Assembly (NCBI GenBank): GCA_905250115.1 | Contig: CAJNOI010000041.1 | Span: forward strand, 327,606-391,605 | Direction of reading: 5' to 3' | Length of the DNA stretch: 64,000 nucleotides | From: Adineta steineri | Lineage: Eukaryota; Rotifera; Eurotatoria; Adinetida; Adinetidae | Part shown: piece after piece, positions 23,701 through 39,200 of the stretch | How the letters are laid out: each line of letters opens with the position of its first letter | How positions within the stretch are numbered: the stretch's first letter is position 1 | The notes under the pieces: model-generated | Database searches by the model: none | Told to the model about the DNA's origin: nothing | What the model saw: only the letters and a program-made list of their open reading frames with translations | Program-made: the position numbers and the translations under genes

Positions 23701-24336
23701 AATTAACTTATTCAAATCGGATGAATGAAAAAGATTGTAAAGTGTATGGATTCTAGTCTGTTTTATATTATCAAACGATGCCCACGTTATTTTAATAAAG
23801 AAAGAATTTTCTTTCGTTTTTCCAGTCACGTACTTGATTGGGGAAGAATGTATATAATTTAAATAATGCATTCTCGATACAGTATAGAAATGAGATAATA
23901 AAAAATGATAAATGATAAATGATATACCTAGTATTCACATTTTATTTCCATTATTTTATTTATTTAAAGGATTAAAAAGAAAAGTTTGTATTGAAGTTAT
24001 TCTCGAGAATCAATCATTGTGAAAAAATTTTTATAAGAAATTTATTTTAATAGTTATACTATATGATGTTTTCTTCGATGATAATAAAGAAGATATTTAT
24101 TCGAAGTAGTATAGTCATTGTTCTAACCGACTTTTACAGAATAGTTCATGATTAAAAAAATAAACAGCAATAATAACATATTATGCAAAAATAAGACCAC
24201 TCATTTATTGTGTTATTTTTCTTTCAATCTTACGATGTTTACAACGCATCAACAATGCTCATTAAGATACGCAAATGTCAATAATTTGATATCTCTCTTC
24301 TCCATTTTACCATGTTTATCTTTACTTTTCATACAG
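23701..24336. other. Intergenic spacer
   Basis: AT-rich, between the minus-strand small membrane protein and the leucine-rich-repeat array. Exons preceding the array may be hidden here but none is recognised. Confidence 0.4.
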
Positions 24337-25809
24337 GCGCTTACTACACTTCATCTTCGCGGGAACTATATTGGAGATGAAGGAGCAAAATATCCAGCTG
24401 GCGCATTACGAACCAATAAGGTAATTATCATTCCTTTTCATTTTTCTCGTATTCGTCTTGACTATTAACACAGGCGCTGGTTATGTTGAATCTTGAAAAT
24501 AATGGACTTGCAGATGATGGGGCTCTACAGTTGGCTAATGTATTACGAAACAATACGGTACTCTTTATTTTTCTTCTCCATTTCTCTCATATTCATCTTC
24601 GATTTTCACATAGACACTTACTACACTCAACCTTCGTGGCAATTATATCGGAGATCATGGTGCAAAATATTTAGCTGATAGTTTACGAAACAATACAGTG
24701 ATATTCATTCTCTCTTCGTCTCTGCGATATCTAACTTCATCGTTTATTTAGACACTCACAACTCTCGATCTTCGCAAAAATCAAATTGGAGACGAAGGAG
24801 CAAAGCATGTGGCTGATGTATTACGAAACAATGTAGTAATTCTCATTCTCATTCTCTTGATATTTCTATTTTATCTCTATTTTTCATCTAGACACTTTCC
24901 GTACTTGATCTCTCGTGGAATCGAATACAAAACAAAGGAGCACAACACCTCGCCGATGCATTAAAACACAATACGGTAACTCTTTTTTAGTATTATATAT
25001 AATTTTTGAATAGCATACCCTACCGAACCAGGTACAAATGTGAAAAACACCGTTAAAAAATGTGTCATTTGTACATCGTTCATATATAACAATATACACT
25101 TTTCCGATATGCGTATGATTATCAGTTTCATACATTTAAGGTCTCTAACAATATCTCGACAGATAAGATTTGAGAAACGAAAAAAAATGTTTTTATAATC
25201 TACTCGAGATAAATAATGTAGAGGACAATAGTAAAAGTATGTTCTTTCTTACTATGCTTGTTAACAGTCATACTTCTTGACAAGATACGAAGCCTCACAT
25301 CGACATGTTGTTATGCGACGTCATATTAACTAATAAAACATAGATCCCCTGTCAAGACAAATAAAAATTCGTGCTAACGTTTTGTAAAATACTGGCAACA
25401 GATATGTTTACATTTTGAACAGTTTCAAAAAATCTGAATTGTTCTTCCGAATCAGAATAAACAAAAATCTATTAAAATACTCAATATCGACGAATTTTTT
25501 CGAAAGAACAATGTTCAAATGCACTTTTAACTTATTTACACGAAACAAGACGTGTGCATATGACTTCCATTTCTTAAGTGCTTTTTCAATGTATCTTTTC
25601 CAAATAATAATATTATCGTTTTTTTGCAGACTCTCGTCGAAATGGACCTTATAGGCAATCAAATCGGAGACGAAGGGCTACATTATATAGATGATACAGT
25701 ACCAAACAATTCGGTAATTTCCATTTTGCCTTCATTTTCTTCATTTATATTTTCAATTTTGAAACAGATACTTACCGGACGCATCATAGCGTACATTCAA
25801 CGTGGGTAG
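24337..25809 (+). pseudogene. Leucine-rich-repeat (RNI/NLRC3-like) gene fragment, one repeat per 84-nt exon
   Basis: Six exons of exactly 84 nt (24337-24420, 24474-24557, 24614-24697, 24752-24835, 24892-24975, 25630-25713) each encode one 28-residue ribonuclease-inhibitor-type repeat, for example TLTTLNLRGNYIGDHGAKYL or TLTTLDLRKNQIGDEGAKHV, all in phase 0. Introns 1-4 are 53-56 nt. Intron 5 has grown to 654 nt. The sixth repeat is divergent, and the last piece (25768-25809, ILTGRIIAYIQRG then stop) no longer fits the repeat. No N-terminal domain or start codon is recognised. It reads as the decayed tail of an NLRC3-like or LRR protein; a short functional LRR protein is the alternative. Confidence 0.6.
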
Positions 25810-25995
25810 AACACGAAGGGTGGAATGTGGGCAACGATTAGATACAATCAGAACACCTACAACTGTATCCGCACTCTCAAGATTTTCTGACAGTGCATCG
25901 TGCTGAACATTATGAAGTTCATTAATAAATAATAAAAATTAAGAAATGAATTTAAAATTCAGTTACAAAATTGTTCTGATTTTGGGTTCAAACCA

Positions 25996-26237
25996 GGTTT
26001 TTAGATGTGGGTGTCGGTAGATATGAGTGTATTCTTTTAACCAACTATACATCTACAGCCACAGCCACGCATATCCACACCCTCACAAAGAAAGAAAACA
26101 AATACGATCGTTTTGTGGTATCCCTCAAAGGTATTCTTCAGAATTAATTGCCGATCATTTTTCCCAACTTTTTTACTCTGATGAGGGGCGCGAGTGTGGG
26201 TAAAGAAACGATTAACATTCACACTCACGCCCACCCT
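25996..26237. repeat. Two adjacent G-rich palindromic repeats with telomere-like units
   Basis: The first has GATGTGGGTGTCGG near 26003 and an imperfect complement ATATCCACACCCTCAC ending near 26094. The second has GCGAGTGTGGGTAAAG near 26189 and CACTCACGCCCACCCTAAA ending at 26240. The arms are built from GTGTGGG-like units, close to the TGTGGG telomere unit reported for Adineta. A third copy lies at 37723-37785, sharing the end CCCACCCTAAA. These are probably small mobile or fold-back elements. Confidence 0.5.
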
Positions 26238-26306
26238 AAATAAACTTCCTTCTGATTGAATTTCGGCTAATGCCGGATTGTTAAGAACTGAAATATATAT
26301 TAACAT
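26238..26306 (-). pseudogene. Stump of UBL4 exon 1
   Basis: It matches the UBL4 start region (12123-12060) closely: ATG at 26306, then the codons for VLNNPALAEIQ. The exon-1 donor GTAAGT reads GGAAGT here, and similarity ends at a G-rich palindromic element. The rest of UBL4 is absent. It is the reciprocal partner of the EPG5 stump at 12456. Confidence 0.78.
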
Positions 26307-26654
26307 CTAGAAATGAGCATATATGCACATAGATACAATTGTTTATTTCGTTTTTTTAACCGTTTTTTTTCTACTAAATACATATACTCATTTAAACACT
26401 CTTCTCTAAAATATAGAAATATGTAATGCAAAAATGTGCGAAAAGGTAGATACTCATACATACAGAGAATTGTTTAGAACAAAGTACACACTGCTTGATC
26501 AAATCGATAAAGAAAAAAGACAAGCAAAAAAAAAATACAGGAAGTTAATTCTCATCTTCATTACGAAGACGATCACTCGATATTGATAATAATAATAATA
26601 ATAATAATGAAAATAATACATGATTGAACGTAGTAGCAACAAAAAGAAAAAGTA
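26307..26654. other. Spacer with short promoter fragment and ATA-type simple repeat
   Basis: The first 20-25 bp continue the UBL4 upstream match (CATCTAGAAATGAG), after which similarity to copy A stops. An ATA trinucleotide run lies at about 26582-26610, in the 3' untranslated region of the MAPKAPK2-like gene. Confidence 0.5.
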
Positions 26655-28908
<2,254 letters not shown>

Positions 28909-29870
28909 TTTCAATGATTTCTATCTTCAAATATTATAGTATTAAAAATAAAGAAGATATTGTCAAGAAAGAAAAAAAAATATATTAATATGAGATTAAC
29001 ATAGACCAGATGGTTTTTATTCTCATTTAATATCAATGCACTGTACGATCGTAATCATAATATGTTGGATTTTGACTTCAGTATAATTAGCCAATGTATT
29101 TATATATATAAATAAAATAGACATGACGCAAATGCCTTGTCATCGTGAGCTATATAAGCTAAAATATTCATGTATGTCCTTCTCTTTTTCTTTTTTCGTT
29201 TCGGTATCGAACAATTATTGTATGGGTTGATATATTTGCGTATGCGTGCATAACGTCATCATTATTACCTGACTAATTCTATTCACTATTTGCACCTTAT
29301 ATAGTGCTTCGAGTATTTGTATAAATATTACATTGCTTTAGATAAAAAAAAGCTTCGTACTAAGATAAGACCTTCTTACACTGTCATATCGTTTTATTTG
29401 ACTCATATCTCAAAAGTAATTTCAAAACAAGAGAGAAATGTAGTAAGATTCTTATTCTATATAATTTCTGTGTGGATTCTAATTGTCTTCAAAATGTTTC
29501 ATACTGAAAAATAAAATCGGTAAGACACGAACGATTCTAAAAACAGCAGCCATTGATTTCTTCTCGCCTCCGTATTCAACAAACAAATGTCAATTTTCAC
29601 CAAAACGAAAATTTCTAATCTCATTTTTATATATTTTGTTTTGTTTTGAATCATAGCAACTTACTTTTTACTTGATAATACTTTTTTTTCTGCCATTAAA
29701 ATGATTGTAAACACACAAAGAAAGAGAACGTAGAGAAATCTAAAAACCAAATATATTAATGATATATATATCTATATATATATACATGCTATCAATTGAT
29801 TTGATTTTCAAATCTAATATGAGATTTTATTGCATTTTTATTTCGACACTTCCTCCTTTATGATACAATA
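28909..29870. other. Intergenic, no gene seen
   Basis: An AT-rich spacer upstream of the MAPKAPK2-like gene, up to the point (about 29870) where similarity with the UBL4 promoter of copy A resumes. The small frame 29317-29514 has no recognisable content. Confidence 0.5.
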
Positions 29871-30264
29871 AACAGAAATTACATTACATCAACAATAACA
29901 AAAGGAAGGAAAAAACAGAACAAACATCATGACGACGAATGAATAATCAAATCAAACAAAATAGTTTCTTTTTTTCGATATTCTTATTAGTAATTAAACA
30001 AATAAATTTTTATAATGAACTAATAAAATGATTTTGAAAAATATCTTTTCAAGAAAATGTTCATATTTATAGCGCTCGTATTCGATTGGTTATTTTAAAC
30101 CAATGAAAATATTTATTGTCAGCTGCTTGTATATTGGTAATCTTGTTTTATTTTATTTCGTCTAAACTAAATCTAAATCACGAGACTTTATCAGTTAATG
30201 AATCTTATTACGAATAAAACTATTTGAAAACTTATTCTTTATAGACATTTCAATTTATTTTTTT
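29871..30264. promoter_or_regulatory. Divergent promoter, copy B (EPG5 side intact)
   Basis: It matches 12190-12455 of copy A, including AACAGAACAAACAT, GACGACGAATGA and the inverted CCAAT pair (30085-30104). A block of about 125 bp (30112-30235) present here is missing from copy A. The UBL4 half of this promoter is about 3.5 kb away at 26306, beyond the kinase gene. Confidence 0.6.
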
Positions 30265-33200
30265 ATGGCTGAGTTAGAACGTCCACGAATACGTTCGGAA
30301 AAGGTATAAAAACGAAGAAATAATGTTCATTAATTTTTAACAAATTATGCTTTCTTTTTATATTTTTCTATAGAAACAAGTAAAAGAAAGAACTACAGAT
30401 GATGAAGAATCACAATTAGAAAATCGTCTACGTGATTTAAAAGAATTTTTTGAAGAAAGAAAAGTAATCTTTTTTTTTTGAATTATATTAAAACTAAAAT
30501 CTTCTCTCTTTTATTAAAATTAAGAATGAAACTATTGATGATACAAATGTAAATACAGAAGAAATCTCCAATGATAATGAAGAAGACAGTAATGTACAGA
30601 CAGAACAGATCAGTGAAGAACCTATTGTAAATTCAGAAATAAATACAAATGAACATCATGTTGATACAAATATTTCTGACAATGTAAATGAACTTCCCAT
30701 TGAATCTAATCAAATGATGGTTACTGAAGAAACCAATACACCATCAATAGCAATCAATGATAATGAAATAACTGAAACTATAACTGTATGTATATATGAT
30801 AAACTAATAGTAAAAGATGTAAACAATAGAGTTTTTTTTATTATCGTACTTTAGTTAACCCTTTACGGCAGGCTGCACAAGCCATTGAGTAAAAATGTTT
30901 TCTTCTCTGTTGGCTGTCAAAAATTAACTAATAAAAATATTCCTCCTTTTATATTTATTGTTGTTTTTGCTGTGACAGAGAACGAAGTTTCTTCAGTACT
31001 TAACAGATCGATGTTGCCATTTGGCAACATCCGGCCGTAAAGGGATAGATTGAAACTTAATCAAAATTTGTTAGTTTTAGTCAATTAGAATAAGCAATAG
31101 ACTTTTTTGAAATTTTTTCTAGCCAATTGAATCAACTGAAGAGCAACATGAAATAACTACGACGAATCATACAATTGAAGAAGTATCTCCAACAACTATA
31201 ACTAATTATGAAAATTCTTCTTTTATCTATCCACATTTATCATTATCATTATGGTCTCCAGCAACAGCACCATTATCATCATTTGATATTGAAATGAATG
31301 GTACACAAAATGATCCGTATTCTTTTGCAAATTTTAATCCATCTCTTCTTCAACTTGAATTACGACAAACTTATTTACCATTTATAAATATAACAGATGA
31401 CTATTTTCTTAGTGAACATGAAAAATTTATTACTGATAATCCACGTTATCGTTCATCAATAACAAAAGAAGATACTGATATAACTCATACGAATGAAGAT
31501 GATGATGAATTTTATTTTTTAATATCATCATTTTATGATATACGTACAAAAATTGATCATTTAACAAATGAATATGATGTTTTACAACGTAAAATAGCAT
31601 CATTATTACCGCATGTATGGTCATTTTCATGTGAAAAAATCGAATCAGGTTCATATTGTGGTGATAATGTTTATTTAAAACGTTCAATACTTTATGAACA
31701 AGCTAATTTTGATCGTAATTTAGCTAAAGAAATTGAAGATACATTAAAACAATTACGTACAATAATTTATCAACAATATGTTGCATTAAAATATGAAACA
31801 TTATGGTATAAAATGAAAATTGATACATATATTAATAATTTATTATTAGCAAATAAAACAACTAAAAAATTATTACATACTATTGAAGTTTTATTTAATT
31901 TTCAACGTTATCGTACACGTGATACTCTATTTTATACATATACAAGACAATTATTAAAACAAACAATTGATATTGTTTATAAATATGGAAATTATAATGA
32001 AACATTATTTATTATTAATCATGTTCTACGTTGTCCACCTGGTATACATCAATGGGCAACAAATTTTGTTCGATTTTTATTACCAACATCATTTGATATA
32101 CTCTGTTCACCAATGTATATACGTTATGTTGCACATTTTCTTGCAACACTTCTATTTCCAATAAAGAATCGTGATATATTTCTTCAAAATTGGTTAGGTG
32201 AAAATGGCGAAACAATACCACAAATCTCAACATTAAATACAGTAAAAAATCAACAACAATGGATGCTTATTGATGCTGATGGACAAGAACGTGCGGCATT
32301 ACTAAGATGGGATACATTAAATGAAGATGATTTAATTGCGATATTAAATCAATTTAATTTAAATTATTTAATGAACGTACTTTTTAGTTTAAATGAACAA
32401 ATAAATCAAAAACAACAAAATGTATCATATGAAAATACATTACGTATATTGGCAATATTGGATTTATTTGTTGAAATACTTTGTCGAGGTTTTGATACCT
32501 ATGCAGATTCACAATATAAAAATTTTCATAAACATATTGGAAAAATGATCAGGTAGATTGTTTGATTTTCATGTTAAGATTACTTAAAAATTAAGTGAAT
32601 ACGTTTTTTGATGAAAGAAAATGAGTAATGGTCATAAGCAGTGGTTTTGTCTAGAGGGAGGGCAGAGATGGCGGCGCCCTCACGAAAATTGCAATTTTTA
32701 TGCTTATACTATATATTTGCCCTCCAGAAATTAGGTTTTCGCCCTCCCGGAAATCGCTATCGCACTCTCGAAAGGCAAAACCTTCATAAAACACTGGTCA
32801 TAAGTTAAAATCTTTTCCAAGTATTCAGAAGAAATAATATCTATGCTTTATTCATAAACAATTGATGATTGTCTATGTTATATATCTTAATTCTACAATA
32901 ATCAATCTTCTAATTTTTCAGGGATTGTGTTCATGTATGTCGATATCATGTTGATGGTGTACTTCAACATTTGGATAATGATGATAAAATCCGTTTAAGA
33001 GATCATTATTTTGCATATATTTATCGATCAGTAGAAAATATTATTCGCCAATGCAGGTAAATATATACATTAATTAAGAGTTTATTTTTATAATAGCAAA
33101 AAATTCTTTTTGTATTCGAATAGAAATGTTCGATGGAGTTTATTATCATTATTTGCACTTTTTGATCTTCCACAATCTTTACAATATCGTTTACTTCATT

Positions 33201-36200
33201 TAATTTGTTCAATACCGGATGATGAACCTGTAACGGGTAATTGAAATGAAATAATTTTATTATAAATAATTTTATTATTCTTGATATTTTAAGTTGAAAC
33301 AAGTGCAGCTGTTGATCAAATGTTAAATTCGTCAACACCAAGTGAAGTTTTATCCCTTCTCAAAGTTCTTCATAATCTAGGACAAACAGGTGATGAATCT
33401 GGTCAAATATCTAATGTTATTTTTTATATCACATGTCTTCATCCTATATCACGTGAATATTCATTACGTGATGGTCGTTCAATTCTAGCACATTTTGCTT
33501 CATTACGACCAACAATTATAAGTCATCTATTAAAATTATCATCAATACATATTGATGCTGTTGGAAAAGTTTTATTTGGACTTTTTCGTTCATTACCCAT
33601 GGAGATTTGGATGCCAAGTGATAATGATTTATCAATTATTGAAAAATGGCTTGATGACATATCACAAGTATCTATTGGATTTCAATTAGCACTTCATATG
33701 ATTGATACAATGAATTGGCAAGATTTACCAGATAAACAACAACTTTGTATACCATATACTATACATTGTGAAGTAGCTTTAATCTTATTAAAATTACATT
33801 TAAAATATTGTGATAAATTATCTGCATCAAAAGAAGATCAATTACAAGTAAAAAAAGAAAACTTAACTCGAAATGATTTCATTATTTTGTTTTGTTTTGT
33901 TTTTGTCTAGCTTCAAAATTTTACAAAAAATACACAAATTAATCTTGATCAATGGATATGGACAGCTATTCTTCGTTTACAATTGAATCAATCTTGTCTT
34001 TCTATTGATTCATTTATTGGTAGTATGAATCAAGAACATGTTGCTATTGTAAATCAAAATCAAAGTCATTTGTCAACTGATAATGGAATGTCAGATGAAG
34101 CTATTAATGATATTCGACGTGCTATTGAACAATATCATAATCCAGTTGCTTATTACATTTCATTCGGTCTTGATCAACCAGGTGTTAGGTTAGTTGAAAT
34201 TTTAATAACTGAGTCCTAATACTCATACCAAAATTGTGGAATTCGTTTTTTATATATTTAATATTTTATTTTGTTTCTATTAGTGCTGCGGGTTTCTTTG
34301 AAAAAGGAATTGAATATTTATTTCAACTTGTACAAAATAGCAAATATACTGGTGCTATTCGAGTTCTTCATGATATGTCAGGAATTTTAGTGCGTAGTGT
34401 TGATTATCTCATTGAACATGTTCAGTAAGTAACGAATAAAATTTATAGAATATTTTTATTGAAATTTGATTTATTTAGATTTATGACAACATTAAAAACA
34501 TTATTAAATGCATCTGATACGTCAATGTCATTATTAAAAACCGCTTCATCTTATCTTATTCAACAAAAGACATATGATGAAACAACAAATGCAAAATTAT
34601 TAACAGCTGCTATTCTTGATTTACTTATATGGCTTGAAGATAATCCTAAATCTCGACGTTTAGTATTATTACTTTGGTTTAAATTATTAACTGCATTAAA
34701 AGATTGGAATAAAGACAGGTATAGAAAAACAAAATCTAAATTTAGAAGGAAATAAATGAATTCATTTTATTTTTAGTTCAATATTATACGTTCTTGATAA
34801 TCTTCTTGCACATTCATTTGTACACGATGTAATGAATAAAGAAGTTACTGATCATTTATTTGAATTAGCTGTGGTAAGTTTTCATACTAATTTCTTTAGA
34901 ATAGTAATTAGATTAAAAAATACTATATTTTAGTCAGCGCTTAATCCACGACAAACTCAACCAGTAGCACGTTCAGGTGTTCTATCTTGGTTACCATTAC
35001 CATCATCAGTTACATCTACTCAAACATATTGGTCATCATTATCAATTGATTCGTCACTTTTATCTCGTTATCCAATTGTTAGTTATTATTTTTTGAATGC
35101 AGAAAATTCGTTTGAAATCGATCAAAATGTTCTTGTTGAATTAAAAGCTGAACTTGAACTAAATCCAACTAGTAAAGTTGATCAAATTTGGAAGGTTTAT
35201 TAAATTTTATTATTTTATTATCTTTTGAAAATAAGTTTTTTGTTTTCTTATTAGAAATTAATTCAACAACGTCATTATCCATTTATTCCTCTAACAAGTT
35301 TATCAATCTATCGTTGGGGTACAATGGCATGTGAAATGCCAGTTACTCATTCATTGTTACCACTTGTTTGGGAAAAATTTTTTACTATTTATTTATCAAA
35401 ACATGAAAATTGTCTTCATCGTGTTGGTTATCGTTTATTTGAAAGTCCAGTTCAAACAACATTTCTTAAACAAATGAAACGTTCTTTATGTCAAGCAAGT
35501 GAATATTATTCATCATCAAATTTACCATATGCAAATCAATTATCAACATTCTATCATTCATTATCATTATGGATTGATGAACCACGTTTACATGATCCAC
35601 AATTAAATATACTTTCATTACCACAACAATATGATAATGAACGTTTAGCACATTTATTTAATGCTGATTATCGTATATTTGATATAAAATGGCTTGAATT
35701 AGTTGATTTAAGACAAATGTATGAAACATTAATTAAATTTACAAATGAATTATGGTTAAGAAAACGAATAAATCATGAAAATAATCAAAGCGTAAATACA
35801 AATCAACATCGATCAATAATGACATCATCACAAAAACTTGTTGATCTTGTTTCTAATGTTCAACGTCCATCAATACATTCAAAAATGCCTGTATCAAATC
35901 CTGAACAAATATCTGTATCAAATCAACAAATCTTACCAAATGATCCTAATGAAATAAAAAATTTATTTGAAACAGAATTAATGAAAATTATCAATTGGTT
36001 ACAAACACATTGTAAAAGACATGAAAAACAAATTGATCTTGATCAAACATTAATGAGTTTATTACCATTATTATGGAAAAATGAATTTCAAGAGGTAAAA
36101 TACAAGCGAATGAATGAAAAGAAGAATCTTATTAAATTTAAATATAGAAAATTCGATTGAATATTTGATACTTTCAAAAAATGCTTTTTATTTCCTCTAT

Positions 36201-39200
36201 AAATTTGAAATAGAAACTTCTGATAAACATCATTAACCCCAGTAATGTCAAGTCCTTTTATTAACACTTTGTATGATCGTGAATAATAGTGGCGTAACCA
36301 CGCTGGGGCTTCACCCCATCACCCGGATTTTTTAGTTACTGAACTTATCATTCAAAAGACTAGACAGTTGTGGTGCTGAGTCCCATCATCCTTAAATTTC
36401 TGGTTATGCCAGTAGTGAATAAGCTCTACAAATGAATTGTTATATAATCACCTGACAGATCTAAAAATTGTTGTTCAGTCCTTTTCGAAACTTCCGCCCA
36501 CCATTGTCTCTTTGTATTCCGTTTATCTTATCTTTTTATAGCAATCAATACAAGCTTCGTGTCAAAATGTTTTAAATCCTGTTCATCAATGTACACGACC
36601 TGCATATATAATTGTTCGTTATAAATCTAAACAACAATGTCAAAATTCAAATCAACGTCTTGAAACAATCTTAAATGAACATAAACAATTATTAACTGAT
36701 GCATGTCGTTCATGTGATATTGATATGTGTCGTTCAATCGATTTACTTATACAAATTGTACAATATTTTACTCGACAATTATCATCACCATTTTCAAATG
36801 AAAATCAATCATTAATTATAATTGATATTGGTACACAATTATTTTATTCATTATTATTAGTTTATGATGATAAATATAATGAATATATGCAACCATTATC
36901 TGAACAACTCAGTTCATTATTTGATACACTTGGAGAAATATTTGTTAAATCAAATCTTCGTCAACCACAAATTATATTAGAATATATCGTATTAAATCGT
37001 CCAAATATATCACGTCTTATACCATATTTTAATCCAAATTCATTAATACAATCAGAAAAATTTATTGATATTTATAAGAAATTATCTAAAATGTTTACAT
37101 TTGTTGAATGTCCATCATATTTATTACAAATGTTTAGAAAATTTAATGTTAAACAATGGTTTGAAAATGCATCAAATTCTAATCAACGTTTATTATTTAT
37201 TGATACATTATTTAATCATTTTCGTTCATTAGTTGATAATTTTACTTTAGCTGCTAGACGTGAAACACCACCGGGCTATGATGAATTACCATTAATTGAA
37301 CAAACAAATCAATTATTTGAAATATCTATTGGACATATGATACAAATACTTAATTATTCTTATCCATCACAAATTGGTTATTTATTTCGTAATCTTATTG
37401 AAAGTATACAAATAATGAGAAAGAAACAAAAAACAATTCAACAACAAAATAATTCTTTAATACCATCAGAATTTCAGCAATCAATTGAACGAGGACTTTT
37501 ACCAACAAAAGTTCTTTCAGAATTTCTTGATCAACTTCATTATTTAGAAAATACATCAACAATAACACTTGGTAGACAACAAATCGATGAAATGATTAAT
37601 TGGCTTCAAACTTTTGTACTTAAACAAATTGTAAGTGTTATTGGAAGATCTCTTTTCACAAGCTCCTATAGAAAAAAAAGGGATTTATTTTGTTGTACCC
37701 ATTATGAGTTTTGTAGAGAAATGGGTGTGGGTGTGGGTGTGGGATATAGAAAAGCCAATGACACTCACACCCCACACCCACCCTAAAACTATTGAACTTT
37801 TTATACTCGAAGACTCTTAGAAGTTTCAGACAGTTTATTTCCACGAAAAAAAATTGAAGATAATTTTCGTGATACAAAATATTTATAAAACTAATTCTAT
37901 GTAAGAAGATAAACCTTCGAAATAAAAGAGGGCAGACTGAACAAGAAAAAAAAATCACATATATAACACCAAAGATACCACCACTTAATTTTTCCCTCGT
38001 AAGAGGCATTCGAGAAATTTCATATGGTCTTCGTGCATTGTTAGAAGAATAACGATGGACCCCCAAACAGCGCACGAGGGTTAATAATCAAAACTTTCCT
38101 AGAGAGTCGATACTACGTCTCATTTGTTTTTATTATTATCATCCATACCCGTTCTGTGTAAATTATATATTGAAATATTTGTTTAGGATGAACAAAGTGA
38201 TAAACGTTTAGTTCAATTATATCAATCTTGGCGACCTTGTTTAAATGAATTGACTCGTATTTATTCGATTATGTTAATTTTAAATATTCAAAAACGTCGA
38301 ATACATCATGATTATAATATTTCTCAAATATTTGAACAAATTCTATTACTTTATGGTCCATTTATTGATCAGACATATTCATTATTTTCTCTAACTGAAT
38401 GGAAAACAATTATTGATCATCATGGTGATATGTTAACACGTATGATAAAAACATTTTTACAATTATATGAAGAATTATATGAATACATTAATGAATCCTA
38501 TCAATATCAACAAGAATTTTTTAATTGTATATTTCAATATTGGTATAAAATAGTAAAACATTTAATTACAAATGAATATACACATCCAATACTTGATATT
38601 TATCATCGATATTTACCACATTTATCATGGACAAATTATCATTTAACCATCGAATGTTTATTAATATTTGATGAATTAATTAATGCAAATAATTTAGAAA
38701 ATATTCCATCAACATCATTATATGAATTTATTATTTATATTTTATCAACTATTGATATACATACATGGATGATTGAAAAAGATGAAAAACTAACTACTGC
38801 ATTAGTACCAACTTATTTTTGTTTATTAATTAATATTTATTTAAGTCCACAAGCAAAATATGCTCAAGTGAGAGAAACAAAACAAAGATTTTCTTTTGTT
38901 TTAAAAATGTTCTTTTTATATTTATAGAATAATGATCATTTAAGTCGTTTAGCAAGTCAATGTGAATTAATTAATTGGAGTTATTTAGAATCTGATACAT
39001 ATCAAAATATTATTAATTCAATTATGTCTAAAGTTGAGCATGATTTTATTCTTGCACCAAGAGCATCAATTGATGGATATTTAAATAGGTTTGTAAAAGT
39101 TTATTCTCTTTCTCGTAGAAAAGAGTCCAGTAGAAATAATTTGTCTGTTTGTCTGCCCGCAGGGTCAAAAAAACATCGAAAGCCGATTTTCTAGAAAAGA

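Noticed and set aside
23701-23871. N-terminal extension of the small Cys-rich protein (Met at 23871)
   Set aside because: The extension lacks a recognisable feature; the Met at 23700 begins a more coherent protein.
25975-26000. tRNA or SINE box B (GGGTTCAAACC)
   Set aside because: No box A, anticodon arm or acceptor pairing can be built upstream; it is next to G-rich palindromes.
37635-38075. Open frames in EPG5 intron 14 on both strands
   Set aside because: They consist of the TGTGGG palindrome and intron sequence with no protein similarity.
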